In this document: positions 1 through 5,522 of the stretch, piece by piece
How the letters are laid out: every line of letters starts with the position of its first letter
Position numbering within the stretch: the stretch's first letter is position 1
Source: an uncultured Coriobacteriales bacterium
GTDB taxonomy: Bacteria > Actinomycetota > Coriobacteriia > Coriobacteriales > Atopobiaceae
DNA length: 14,228 nucleotides
Assembly (NCBI GenBank): GCA_947305035.1
Contig: CAMZCV010000006.1
Span: 1-14,228 of the forward strand
Direction of reading: 5' to 3'
Notes under the pieces: generated by a model
What the model saw: only the letters and a program-made list of their open reading frames with translations
Database searches by the model: none
What the model was told of the DNA's origin: nothing
Program-made: the position numbers and the translations under genes

Positions 1-122
1 GCTGCAGCCGCGTCATCGTACACGGCGACCCGGGCAGGATAGACCACCATCGACTCGAGGGAGGGCATATCGGCTGCAGCATCCGCGCCATTCTCGACGA
101 ATGGGTAGAATGTGTGCGCCAT
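1..122 (-). CDS. Unrecognised protein, N-terminal 40 residues only
   Basis: An open frame starts at ATG (120-122, minus strand) behind a GGAGGG ribosome-binding site at 126-131 and runs off the left edge without a stop. The visible 40 residues begin MAHTFYPFVENGADAAADMP and end VYPARVAVYDDAAA. They are acidic and alanine-rich, with no signal peptide or membrane segment. I do not recognise the family. The gene is transcribed away from rpmH across a DnaA-box array, the place where dnaA often sits, but the visible part shows no DnaA domain I (no W-x3-L-like start), so I do not call it dnaA. The good ribosome-binding site and GC-rich codons support a real gene. Its first DnaA-like box lies nine bases upstream of the start, so DnaA could influence its expression (inference). 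Confidence 0.55.
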   Translation of the reverse strand, partial: MAHTFYPFVENGADAAADMPSLESMVVYPARVAVYDDAAA

Positions 123-130
123 AATCCCTC

Positions 131-224
131 CTTTCAACAGGTTCTCATCGGTTGTTGAAAACTTTCATCCAGCTGGAAGAAATGAAAGAAAAGTTTTCAA
201 CACATGAAAACAAGATGTTGAAAT
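131..224. promoter_or_regulatory. Cluster of four DnaA-box-like 9-mers (TTTTCAACA)
   Basis: TTTTCAACA occurs exactly at 194-202 (plus) and 153-161 (minus), and with one mismatch at 131-139 (CTTTCAACA, plus) and 216-224 (ATTTCAACA, minus). The motif differs by one base from TTTTCCACA, a common DnaA-box variant. The four form two plus/minus pairs, each with 22 bp between box starts, and the pairs are 63 bp apart. The location next to rpmH and near parAB supports a DnaA-binding origin or dnaA-type control region. An operator for another dimeric regulator is the alternative. Confidence 0.6.
153..202. repeat. Inverted repeat with 13-bp perfect arms
   Basis: TGTTGAAAACTTT at 153-165 pairs perfectly with AAAGTTTTCAACA at 190-202, with a 24-base centre. 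Inside it, CTTTCAT (162-168) also matches ATGAAAG (182-188), giving an alternative pairing. The outer arms contain the two exact DnaA-like boxes, so the repeat may simply be two extended binding sites in opposite orientation. It has no T-tract and does not look like a terminator. Confidence 0.65.
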
Positions 225-354
225 GCTCCGATGAGTATTTCATGTGGGGTATGAATACTACCACCTTCCATATTATTTCACAGCTTACGAAACCTTTCTG
301 TTCCGTATACGGCATTGATTCCATAGAAAGCGGGTATTATTTGCAAGCTTGTTA

Positions 355-384
355 TTGACAGGAGCCGCTGGTCACCTTTACAAT
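355..384 (+). promoter_or_regulatory. Promoter of the rpmH operon
   Basis: A perfect -35 hexamer TTGACA (355-360) is followed after 18 bases by TACAAT (379-384), five of six matches to the -10 consensus. It leaves a leader of roughly 45 bases before the rpmH start. This is the best vegetative sigma-factor promoter in the window and suits a highly expressed ribosomal protein gene. Confidence 0.75.
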
Positions 385-435
385 TCTTTGGCTTATCTAC
401 TTATATGTCTCATACCCAACACGGGAGGAATAGAA

Positions 436-570
436 ATGAAGCGTACGTATCAGCCCAACAAGCGTAAGCGCGCAAAGACCCACGGCTTCAGGGCTCGCAT
501 GGCAACCAAGGGCGGCCGCGCCGTCCTGTCCCGTCGTCGCGCCAAGGGCCGCAAGCGCCTCACCGTCTAA
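436..570 (+). CDS. rpmH: 50S ribosomal protein L34
   Basis: The 44-residue product is a textbook L34, the small basic protein bound to 23S rRNA in the large subunit. It begins [20 protein letters not shown], continues with MATKGGR and ends in an Arg/Lys-rich tail ([12 protein letters not shown]). The length is the family norm. The ATG is preceded by a strong GGGAGGA site (423-429). An in-frame extension to 349 exists, but it would add non-family residues and overlap the promoter, so the downstream ATG is chosen. It is the first gene of the rpmH-rnpA-yidD-yidC-khpB operon, with rnpA nine bases downstream, the usual arrangement that couples ribosome and RNase P production. Confidence 0.98.
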   Translation: MKRTYQPNKRKRAKTHGFRARMATKGGRAVLSRRRAKGRKRLTV

Positions 571-579
571 GCAGGCCTC

Positions 580-915
580 ATGAAGACCATCAAATCCAAA
601 CGCGAATTTGAGAGGGTCTTCAAAGCAGGGAGGAGATTCTCCCATCCCCTCCTGCGAATCCGTGTGTTGCACCATGACGAAGGCGGCTCTGGAGGACAGG
701 TCGCCTTCGTTGCACCTAAGAGGCTTGGCAACGCACCGGTTCGCAACCGCGGTAAGCGACTGCTGAGGGAAGCTGCCCGATCCTGTGGGCTGCCCTTTCC
801 CAGCTACAGCGTGATCATGCTCGCCACCGACCAGACGGCGTCATCGAAGATGCAGGATGTTGAGCGGGCGTTGTCGAAACTGCTTACCAGGGCAGGTCTT
901 GCAGATGGAAACTAG
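580..915 (+). CDS. rnpA: Ribonuclease P protein component
   Basis: This 111-residue basic protein is the protein subunit of RNase P. It binds the catalytic RNA and helps it remove 5' leaders from precursor tRNAs. The signature RNR motif is at residues 49-66 ([18 protein letters not shown]), and the N-terminal [16 protein letters not shown] matches the family's first helix and strand. The length is within the normal 105-130 range. The start lies nine bases after the rpmH stop, and yidD overlaps its last codons. There is no good Shine-Dalgarno sequence just before the ATG, so translation may depend on coupling to rpmH (inference). The gene for the RNA subunit is not in the window. Confidence 0.96.
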   Translation: MKTIKSKREFERVFKAGRRFSHPLLRIRVLHHDEGGSGGQVAFVAPKRLGNAPVRNRGKRLLREAARSCGLPFPSYSVIMLATDQTASSKMQDVERALSKLLTRAGLADGN

Positions 916-1144
916 CGAGAAGAAACCCGGGATTGCAGCGCTCGCCGTCATGGCATGCATCCGTTTCTATCAGAAGCGCATATCCCCGCTCTTCCCCGCC
1001 GTCTGCATCTACACCCCCACCTGCTCGGAGTATGCGTTGCAGGCTGTCCGCAAGTATGGTTTCCTTCGCGGCGGGTTCTTGGCAATCAAGCGCATCCTGC
1101 GCTGCCATCCTTTCCACGAAGGTGGTTACGACCCGGTTCCGTAG
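905..1144 (+). CDS. yidD: YidD membrane insertion efficiency factor
   Basis: The 79-residue product matches YidD, a small protein associated with the inner face of the membrane that improves YidC-dependent insertion. Residues 21-42 hold the core [10 protein letters not shown] followed by a [10 protein letters not shown] segment with two conserved cysteines. Residues 64-79 read [16 protein letters not shown], the typical ending. I chose ATG 905, inside the rnpA end with an 11-base overlap, because the family starts about here. A longer frame from 857 would add residues unlike YidD. Its position between rnpA and yidC is the conserved one. Molecular detail of how YidD works is still limited in the literature. 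Confidence 0.94.
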   Translation: METSEKKPGIAALAVMACIRFYQKRISPLFPAVCIYTPTCSEYALQAVRKYGFLRGGFLAIKRILRCHPFHEGGYDPVP

Positions 1145-1168
1145 GGTGTACGGAACACTGGAGGATCT

Positions 1169-1927
1169 ATGTGGGATTGGTTTGTTAACCTGCTGACGAA
1201 CATTCTTGCCGCTCTGCAGGGATTCACGGGCGACTGGGGCCTTGCCATCATCGTGCTGACCTTCATCATCCGTATCCTGCTCACGCCGCTCATGGCTAAG
1301 AGCTCCGCGTCCACAGCGCGCATGCAGCTCATGCAGCCCAAGCTCACCGAGCTCCAGGAGCGTTATTCCGACGATCCCGAGAAGCTGGCGGAGGAGACGC
1401 GCAAGGTTTATGCCGAGATGGGATTCAACCCGCTTACGGGTTGCCTGCCGGTGTTCCTGCAGATGCCCATCTTCTTCGCACTGTTCACGGTTGCGAGGCA
1501 GGTGCCTGCAGATGCCTCGTTCCTCAACATCCTTCCCTCCCTGCCCAGCTCAGTCGCCGAGATGGTTGCCGCCAACGGTTTCGGAGGCGCTATCGTCTAC
1601 GTGCTGCTCGACCTGCTATTCGGCGTTCTCACGCTCATCCCCATGCTTCTCAACCAGCAGACCCAGACCGAAGATGCACGCCGCCAGTCGCTCATGATGG
1701 GCGTCGTCATGTCCATCATGATGGTTTGGTTCGGCTGGTCCGTCCCCTCCGCAGTGCTCCTGTACTACAACACCTCCGCTATCTGGCAGGTTGTCCAGCA
1801 GCGCTTCATCGTGTCCAGTGTTATCAAGCACGCGCGCGAGGAGGCCGAGGCCAAGATGATCGACGCACCCGTCGAGGTGGATGTCGTCCGTCGCGAGCGC
1901 AAGAAGCGTCCTCGTAAGAAGGCATAA
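1169..1927 (+). CDS. yidC: Membrane protein insertase YidC/Oxa1
   Basis: The 252-residue polytopic protein inserts and folds membrane proteins, alone or with SecYEG. Five hydrophobic segments are visible at about 23-42, 92-110, 140-161, 175-193 and 195-214. The conserved arginine in the first one (R35, in FIIRILLTP) forms the hydrophilic groove in known YidC structures. Residues 45-90 are the cytoplasmic hairpin, with the conserved GFNPLTGCLPVFLQMPIFFA stretch at its end. The tail RRERKKRPRKKA is strongly basic and could contact ribosomes. The large periplasmic domain of Gram-negative YidC is absent, as expected for a Gram-positive type. I see no lipobox. GGAGG (1160-1164) sits five bases before the ATG. 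Confidence 0.96.
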   Translation: MWDWFVNLLTNILAALQGFTGDWGLAIIVLTFIIRILLTPLMAKSSASTARMQLMQPKLTELQERYSDDPEKLAEETRKVYAEMGFNPLTGCLPVFLQMPIFFALFTVARQVPADASFLNILPSLPSSVAEMVAANGFGGAIVYVLLDLLFGVLTLIPMLLNQQTQTEDARRQSLMMGVVMSIMMVWFGWSVPSAVLLYYNTSAIWQVVQQRFIVSSVIKHAREEAEAKMIDAPVEVDVVRRERKKRPRKKA

Positions 1928-1979
1928 TATTTTTGAACATTGTTTGATGTACTGCGTCATGTAACCTGAGGAGATCGTC

Positions 1980-2579
1980 ATGGAAGACGAAACCTTCGAG
2001 ACAGAGAATGAAGAGTTCACCGCCGAGGATTATGTTGGCTCCGCTTCTGCCGATGATGAGTTTGCAGAGATCAGGGAGCGCTACGAGGCCGGCGAGACGC
2101 TGAACGACGACGAGATGGACAAGATCGCCGACGTTGCGGTTGCCTACCTTAGGCAAATCCTTGCACTTTTTGGTGAGACCTCCTCTACCATCGATGAGTA
2201 CGATGGCGACGATGGTGAGCTTATCCTCGACGTCAACGGTGGCAACCTTGCAGTCCTCATCGGACGCCATGGGCGCACCCTTGACGCCCTCCAGATGATC
2301 GTCTCCTCGCTCATGAGCTCTCGTCTCCACTTCTACTATCCGGTCGTCGTCGACATCGAGAGCTATAAAACGCGCCGCAAGAAGAAGCTCCGCAGCATCG
2401 CCCTTACGGCTGCCGAGAGGGCTCGTAAACAGGGTCGTGTGGCTCTCTCCCCCATGAACGCCTACGAGCGTAGGATCGTCCACCTGGCTCTCGTCAACGA
2501 TGACAGTGTTACCACCCACTCCGAGGGTGAGGATCCCAACCGAAGGGTTATCATCACTGCACTTAAAGATAACCTATAA
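1980..2579 (+). CDS. khpB: RNA-binding protein KhpB/Jag (KH-R3H), no Jag_N domain
   Basis: The 199-residue cytoplasmic protein carries a KH domain with the GxxG loop GRHG (95-98) in the context VLIGRHGRTLDALQ, then an R3H domain with RxxxH at R164-H168 (MNAYERRIVHLAL) and the family ending SEGEDPNRRVIITA. Together these define KhpB/Jag, which partners with KhpA on RNA and influences cell division and envelope growth in Gram-positives. The first 50 residues are very acidic (MEDETFETENEEF...) and replace the Jag_N domain of Firmicute homologues, as is usual in Actinomycetota. TGAGGAG (1967-1973) sets the start. It is the last gene of the rpmH operon, before a strong hairpin. Confidence 0.94.
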   Translation: MEDETFETENEEFTAEDYVGSASADDEFAEIRERYEAGETLNDDEMDKIADVAVAYLRQILALFGETSSTIDEYDGDDGELILDVNGGNLAVLIGRHGRTLDALQMIVSSLMSSRLHFYYPVVVDIESYKTRRKKKLRSIALTAAERARKQGRVALSPMNAYERRIVHLALVNDDSVTTHSEGEDPNRRVIITALKDNL

Positions 2580-2601
2580 TCTTTTCTTGGTGTTTTGTAT
2601 G

Positions 2602-2633
2602 AGGGGAGAACAGTCTGAAAACTGTTCTCCCCT
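2602..2633 (+). terminator. Terminator hairpin after khpB
   Basis: AGGGGAGAACAGT (2602-2614) and ACTGTTCTCCCCT (2621-2633) form a perfect 13-bp stem with the six-base loop CTGAAA, followed by ATTTGTTTG. The stem is strong but the T-tract is interrupted, so termination may be leaky. It separates the rpmH operon from rsmG. Confidence 0.8.
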
Positions 2634-2683
2634 ATTTGTTTGACAATACTTCTTGATTCAAAGGTTTTTGTCAGGAGCTGAAA

Positions 2684-3406
2684 ATGAATGCTGCAGAGGA
2701 ATTGCTTGCTGATGGTTTGCATGAGATTGGATTGGATTGCACCCCTGACCAGCGGCTGCTTCTCCTCGAGCATCTCCACCTTGTGATCGAGAAGAACAAG
2801 GAGCTGAACCTTACCAGGATTGATTCCCTTGAAGATGGTATCTATCTTCATATCATAGATTCACTGATCTGTGCTGAGCAATTGAAAAGCCTTGGGAATT
2901 CCTTGAAGATCCTCGATCTTGGAACCGGTGGAGGTTTCCCTGGCATTCCCCTATCTATCGTCCTTGGTGGTCACGTCACCTTGCTTGACTCGATCAGCAA
3001 GAAGGTTGCAGCTGTAGATGGGTTTATCAAACAACTTCATCTAGATAGCTCATGTGCTGCCATATGCTCAAGGTCGGAGGATCTTGCCCGTATAACTCCA
3101 GAGTCCTTCGACGTCGTACTTGCAAGAGCTGTTGCTCAAACCAATGTCCTCATAGAGTATGCCTCTCCCCTGCTTGTTGCTGGTGGCATTCTGTGTGCTC
3201 TTAAGGCCAATGTGACCGATGATGAGTTCGAACACGCTTCTCTTTCTTCGGAGATTTGCGGCATGAGCATTGTTTCACGTGAAACAATTGAGCTTCCGAA
3301 AGGCTATGGTCATCGCGAGATAATATATATAGAGAAGACCGGAGCCCCAAGCATTCAACTTCCCCGTCGAAACGGCATGGCTACGAAAAGACCGCTTGGT
3401 ATGTAA
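2684..3406 (+). CDS. rsmG: 16S rRNA (guanine-N7)-methyltransferase RsmG (GidB)
   Basis: The 240-residue protein is RsmG, which methylates N7 of G527 (E. coli numbering) in the 530 loop of 16S rRNA using S-adenosylmethionine. Loss of RsmG is a known route to low-level streptomycin resistance. Visible family blocks are NKELNLTRI (38-46), HIIDSL (56-61), the SAM-binding DLGTGGGFPGIPL (78-90), LLDSISKKV (100-108), ARAVA (147-151) and the C-terminal PRRNGMATKRPL (227-238). An AGGAG site at 2673-2677 precedes the ATG. TTGACA at 2640-2645 could be a -35 box, but I see no convincing -10 box. Residues VSRET (197-201) are encoded by a perfect parS site. Its GC is lower than that of genes further right. 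Confidence 0.96.
   Translation: MNAAEELLADGLHEIGLDCTPDQRLLLLEHLHLVIEKNKELNLTRIDSLEDGIYLHIIDSLICAEQLKSLGNSLKILDLGTGGGFPGIPLSIVLGGHVTLLDSISKKVAAVDGFIKQLHLDSSCAAICSRSEDLARITPESFDVVLARAVAQTNVLIEYASPLLVAGGILCALKANVTDDEFEHASLSSEICGMSIVSRETIELPKGYGHREIIYIEKTGAPSIQLPRRNGMATKRPLGM
3271..3286. promoter_or_regulatory. parS site 1 (inside rsmG)
   Basis: TGTTTCACGTGAAACA is an exact match to the 16-bp consensus parS palindrome, the nucleation site for ParB loading. It lies in frame within rsmG, where it encodes V-S-R-E-T. Confidence 0.96.
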
Positions 3407-3416
3407 CGACCGTTGA

Positions 3417-3432
3417 TGTTTCACGTGAAACA
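3417..3432. promoter_or_regulatory. parS site 2 (rsmG-parA gap)
   Basis: A second exact TGTTTCACGTGAAACA starts ten bases after the rsmG stop codon and 146 bp after the start of site 1. Confidence 0.96.
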
Positions 3433-3434
3433 TC

Positions 3435-3463
3435 TTGGATGGTAGTTTTCGAACATTTATAGC
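3435..3463 (+). promoter_or_regulatory. Possible parAB promoter between two parS sites
   Basis: TTGGAT (3435-3440) and TATAGC (3458-3463) are 17 bases apart, with three and four matches to consensus. A weaker alternative is TTGTGT (3509-3514) with TATACG (3531-3536). Both candidates lie within or beside the parS cluster, so ParB bound there could repress parAB (inference). The exact promoter is uncertain. Confidence 0.3.
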
Positions 3464-3481
3464 GATCTAAGCAATTCACGA

Positions 3482-3497
3482 TGTTTCACGTGAAACA
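3482..3497. promoter_or_regulatory. parS site 3 (upstream of parA)
   Basis: A third exact TGTTTCACGTGAAACA lies 65 bp after the start of site 2 and 70 bases before the parA start. The three sites together span about 230 bp. Confidence 0.96.
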
Positions 3498-3566
3498 ATC
3501 CTCTATGATTGTGTCGTGCCCTGATGCACATATACGCATGAAACGACGACGCATCGAGGAGGATTC

Positions 3567-4367
3567 GTGGGCTATTCCGACGTAAAGCGAAGCAATCCAA
3601 AGAAGGATACGCGAATTATCGCGATAATCAACCAAAAGGGCGGCGTTGGTAAGTCCACAACCGCAATAAACCTTGGTGCTGCACTTGGCGAACAGAAGAA
3701 GAAAGTGCTTGTTGTCGACTTCGACCCTCAGGGAAACACGACAAGTGGATTTGGAATCGAAAAAGAAGAGCTGGAAACCGATATCTACGATGTCATGCTC
3801 CGTGATGCAGACATTAAAGACGCGGTATGCGACACGCCTGTGCAGAACGTGTTCGTAATTCCGGCAACAATTCAGCTTGCCGGTGCAGAAATCGAGCTCG
3901 TGTCAGCAATGGCACGAGAAAGCATCCTCAAGGGGAAACTTGACGAGATTGCCAGCCAATTCGACTATGTATTCATCGATTGCCCCCCTTCGCTCGGTCT
4001 TTTGACGGTAAATGCACTTGTTGCTGCAAAATCCCTGCTGATTCCTATCCAATGCGAGTACTACGCGCTTGAAGGAGTAACTAAGCTTATCGAGTCGATG
4101 AAAATGGTCAAATCACGGCTCAACCATGATCTTGAGATCTTCGGCGTAGTGATGACCATGTTCGATAGTCGTACAACCCTTTCAAAGCAGGTTGTCGAAG
4201 AAGTACAGAACTATTTCGGCAATCTCACATTCAAAACGCTGATTCCCCGGAATGTAAAACTATCCGAAGCCCCAAGCCACGGACTGCCGATTACGCTCTA
4301 TGCGCCGTCCAGCAAGGGATCCGTAGCATATATGAAGCTTGCAAAGGAAGTGATCCGACGTGGTTAA
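3567..4367 (+). CDS. parA: Chromosome partitioning ATPase ParA (Soj)
   Basis: The 266-residue protein is a chromosomal ParA of the MinD/ParA P-loop family. ATP-bound dimers coat the nucleoid, and ParB on parS triggers hydrolysis, which moves sister origins apart. The deviant Walker A KGGVGKST is at 24-31, DFDPQGN (51-57) contains the A' aspartates, and the Walker B-like FIDCPPSLG is at 136-144. PRNVKLSEAPSHG (227-239) is the conserved C-terminal block. The protein is short and lacks the N-terminal helix-turn-helix of plasmid ParA proteins. The start is GTG, fixed by a strong GAGGAGG site (3556-3562) four bases upstream. It overlaps parB by eight bases. Confidence 0.96.
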   Translation: MGYSDVKRSNPKKDTRIIAIINQKGGVGKSTTAINLGAALGEQKKKVLVVDFDPQGNTTSGFGIEKEELETDIYDVMLRDADIKDAVCDTPVQNVFVIPATIQLAGAEIELVSAMARESILKGKLDEIASQFDYVFIDCPPSLGLLTVNALVAAKSLLIPIQCEYYALEGVTKLIESMKMVKSRLNHDLEIFGVVMTMFDSRTTLSKQVVEEVQNYFGNLTFKTLIPRNVKLSEAPSHGLPITLYAPSSKGSVAYMKLAKEVIRRG

Positions 4368-5217
4368 GAAATCTGGACTGGGAAAAGGCCTCGAATCGCT
4401 TATGGGAGAGGCGAATGCGGAAGTTGGATCTGTAACAAGCGATACCGTGCTTCCGCTTGACAAGATCAAGCCGAACAAGAATCAGCCACGTCAGTCGTTT
4501 GAGGCTGAGCCCCTGAGCGAGCTAGCAGACTCTATCAAGCAGAACGGCGTTCTTCAGCCCATCATGGTTCGTAAGGTTGGCGCCAAGTATGAGATTGTGG
4601 CAGGGGAGAGGCGTTACCAGGCTGCGAAGATTGCAGGGCTCAAGGAGATCCCGGTCCTGATCCGCGAGGTGAGCGACGAGGATGTCTTCAAGCTCGCTCT
4701 TATCGAGAATCTTCAGAGAAGCGACCTGAATCCCATTGAAGAAGCTCTGGGATTCAAAACGCTCATAGACCAGAACAATCTCACCCAGGAGGCACTGGCA
4801 AAGGCAGTATCGAAGTCAAGGCCGACCATTGCCAACGCCCTGAGGCTGCTGGACCTTCCAAAGGAGGTTCAGGAGTATATGAGCGAGGGTAAGCTCACGG
4901 CCGGTCACGCTCGAGCCATACTTGCTGTTGCTGGCGACGAGGGGAGGGTGCGCCTTGCCAAGAAGGTGGTGGAGGAGAGACTTTCGGTCCGTCAGACAGA
5001 ATCACTCGCTCCACTCTTTTCTGGCAACAATCCTGTACCTTCTCATCGCGAACCCCAGCCAAAGTCTTTCAAACGCGCAGCTAGAGAGCTTAAACTTGCA
5101 CTTGAGACAACTGTGAAGGTTAAAAAAGTGCGCGGAAAGAACAAGATCGAGATCGAATTCGAGAGCGAGGACGACCTTGCCCGTCTCGTCGAGCGTATCA
5201 GCGGAAAGCAGGCATAG
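4360..5217 (+). CDS. parB: Chromosome partitioning protein ParB (Spo0J)
   Basis: The 285-residue protein binds parS, then loads and slides as a CTP-dependent clamp and recruits SMC. The N-terminus GLGKGLESLM (6-15) is the ParA-activating peptide type. NQPR is at 41-44. GERRYQAAK (82-90) and ENLQRSDLNPIEEA (116-129) are the nucleotide-binding and arginine-rich boxes. LTQEALAKAVSKSRPTIANA (141-160) is the DNA-reading helix-turn-helix, and GHARAIL is at 182-188. The last 50 residues, rich in lysine and glutamate, fit the C-terminal dimer domain. The start is GTG with AAGGAAG at 4344-4350, overlapping the end of parA, so translation is coupled. Its cognate parS sites lie just upstream of parA. 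Confidence 0.96.
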   Translation: MVKKSGLGKGLESLMGEANAEVGSVTSDTVLPLDKIKPNKNQPRQSFEAEPLSELADSIKQNGVLQPIMVRKVGAKYEIVAGERRYQAAKIAGLKEIPVLIREVSDEDVFKLALIENLQRSDLNPIEEALGFKTLIDQNNLTQEALAKAVSKSRPTIANALRLLDLPKEVQEYMSEGKLTAGHARAILAVAGDEGRVRLAKKVVEERLSVRQTESLAPLFSGNNPVPSHREPQPKSFKRAARELKLALETTVKVKKVRGKNKIEIEFESEDDLARLVERISGKQA

Positions 5218-5460
5218 ATGGAAAAGCTCAGGAACAGGATCATCAGCCTCCTGCTGGTGCTCGGAGCCGGTGCGCTGCTGTACCGCTTCGGACTCACCAA
5301 AGAGGCGCGCGACAGTGTCAAACAGGTCATAAGCAGCACGCGCAATGCCTACAACCAGATTGAGAGCGTGCTGAGCGATATGAAGGGCGTGACGGTGGAG
5401 GAGGCGATCCTGCCCAATCGCGCGTCAACGATCAGCCAGTGGGAGAAGCTCGGTTTCTAA
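5218..5460 (+). CDS. Small single-pass membrane protein of the par operon
   Basis: The 80-residue protein starts at the base immediately after the parB stop, so it is probably co-translated with parB. It has a short basic start (MEKLRNR), one hydrophobic segment at about 8-22 (ISLLLVLGAGALLY) and then a mostly helical charged stretch, with KEARDSVKQVISSTRNAYNQ at 28-47. The layout resembles YtxH-like proteins (a glycine-containing anchor followed by a helix), but the resemblance is only general and I do not assign a family. Most of the protein would lie on one side of the membrane as an amphipathic helix. A role linking the segregation machinery to the membrane is a guess from position only. 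No strong ribosome-binding site is visible. Confidence 0.8.
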   Translation: MEKLRNRIISLLLVLGAGALLYRFGLTKEARDSVKQVISSTRNAYNQIESVLSDMKGVTVEEAILPNRASTISQWEKLGF

Positions 5461-5468
5461 GAGCATAA

Positions 5469-5480
5469 GAACATATGTTC
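5469..5480. promoter_or_regulatory. Palindrome matching the Gram-positive LexA (SOS) box
   Basis: GAACATATGTTC is a perfect 12-bp palindrome and fits the GAAC-N4-GTTC core recognised by Gram-positive LexA; the four central bases are also those of the classic Bacillus consensus. It lies between two convergent genes, eight bases after the stop of the small membrane protein gene, with no obvious downstream gene to control. A chance match is possible. Confidence 0.35.
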
Positions 5481-5486
5481 CCTTTT

Positions 5487-5517
5487 CAGCGCAAGGCAGA
5501 TGGATGGCCTTGCGCTG
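5487..5517 (+). terminator. Hairpin terminator between convergent genes
   Basis: CAGCGCAAGGC (5487-5497) and GCCTTGCGCTG (5507-5517) form a perfect 11-bp stem with a nine-base loop, followed by TTGCGTTAG. The T-tract is poor. It lies between the par operon and the end of the transporter gene, so it may insulate both strands. Confidence 0.65.
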
Positions 5518-5522
5518 TTGCG

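Larger units (their letters stand above)
123..435. other. Intergenic region, possible oriC or part of it
   Basis: This 313-base gap separates two divergent genes and is clearly more AT-rich than its flanks. Its left third holds four DnaA-box-like 9-mers and a large inverted repeat; its right end holds the rpmH promoter. Between about 225 and 350 I see only AT-leaning sequence with no further boxes or hairpins. An open frame at 152-358 runs through it, but it has no ribosome-binding site or family resemblance and reads through the boxes, so I treat it as chance. In many bacteria oriC lies beside rpmH, which fits; calling it an origin is inference. Confidence 0.5.

Noticed and set aside
152..358. 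A 68-codon plus-strand frame in the rpmH upstream gap
   Set aside because: No ribosome-binding site, no family resemblance, and it runs through the DnaA-like boxes and inverted repeat.
2640..2645. TTGACA as a promoter for rsmG
   Set aside because: No acceptable -10 hexamer at spacings of 15-19 bases; left as a possible -35 box only.
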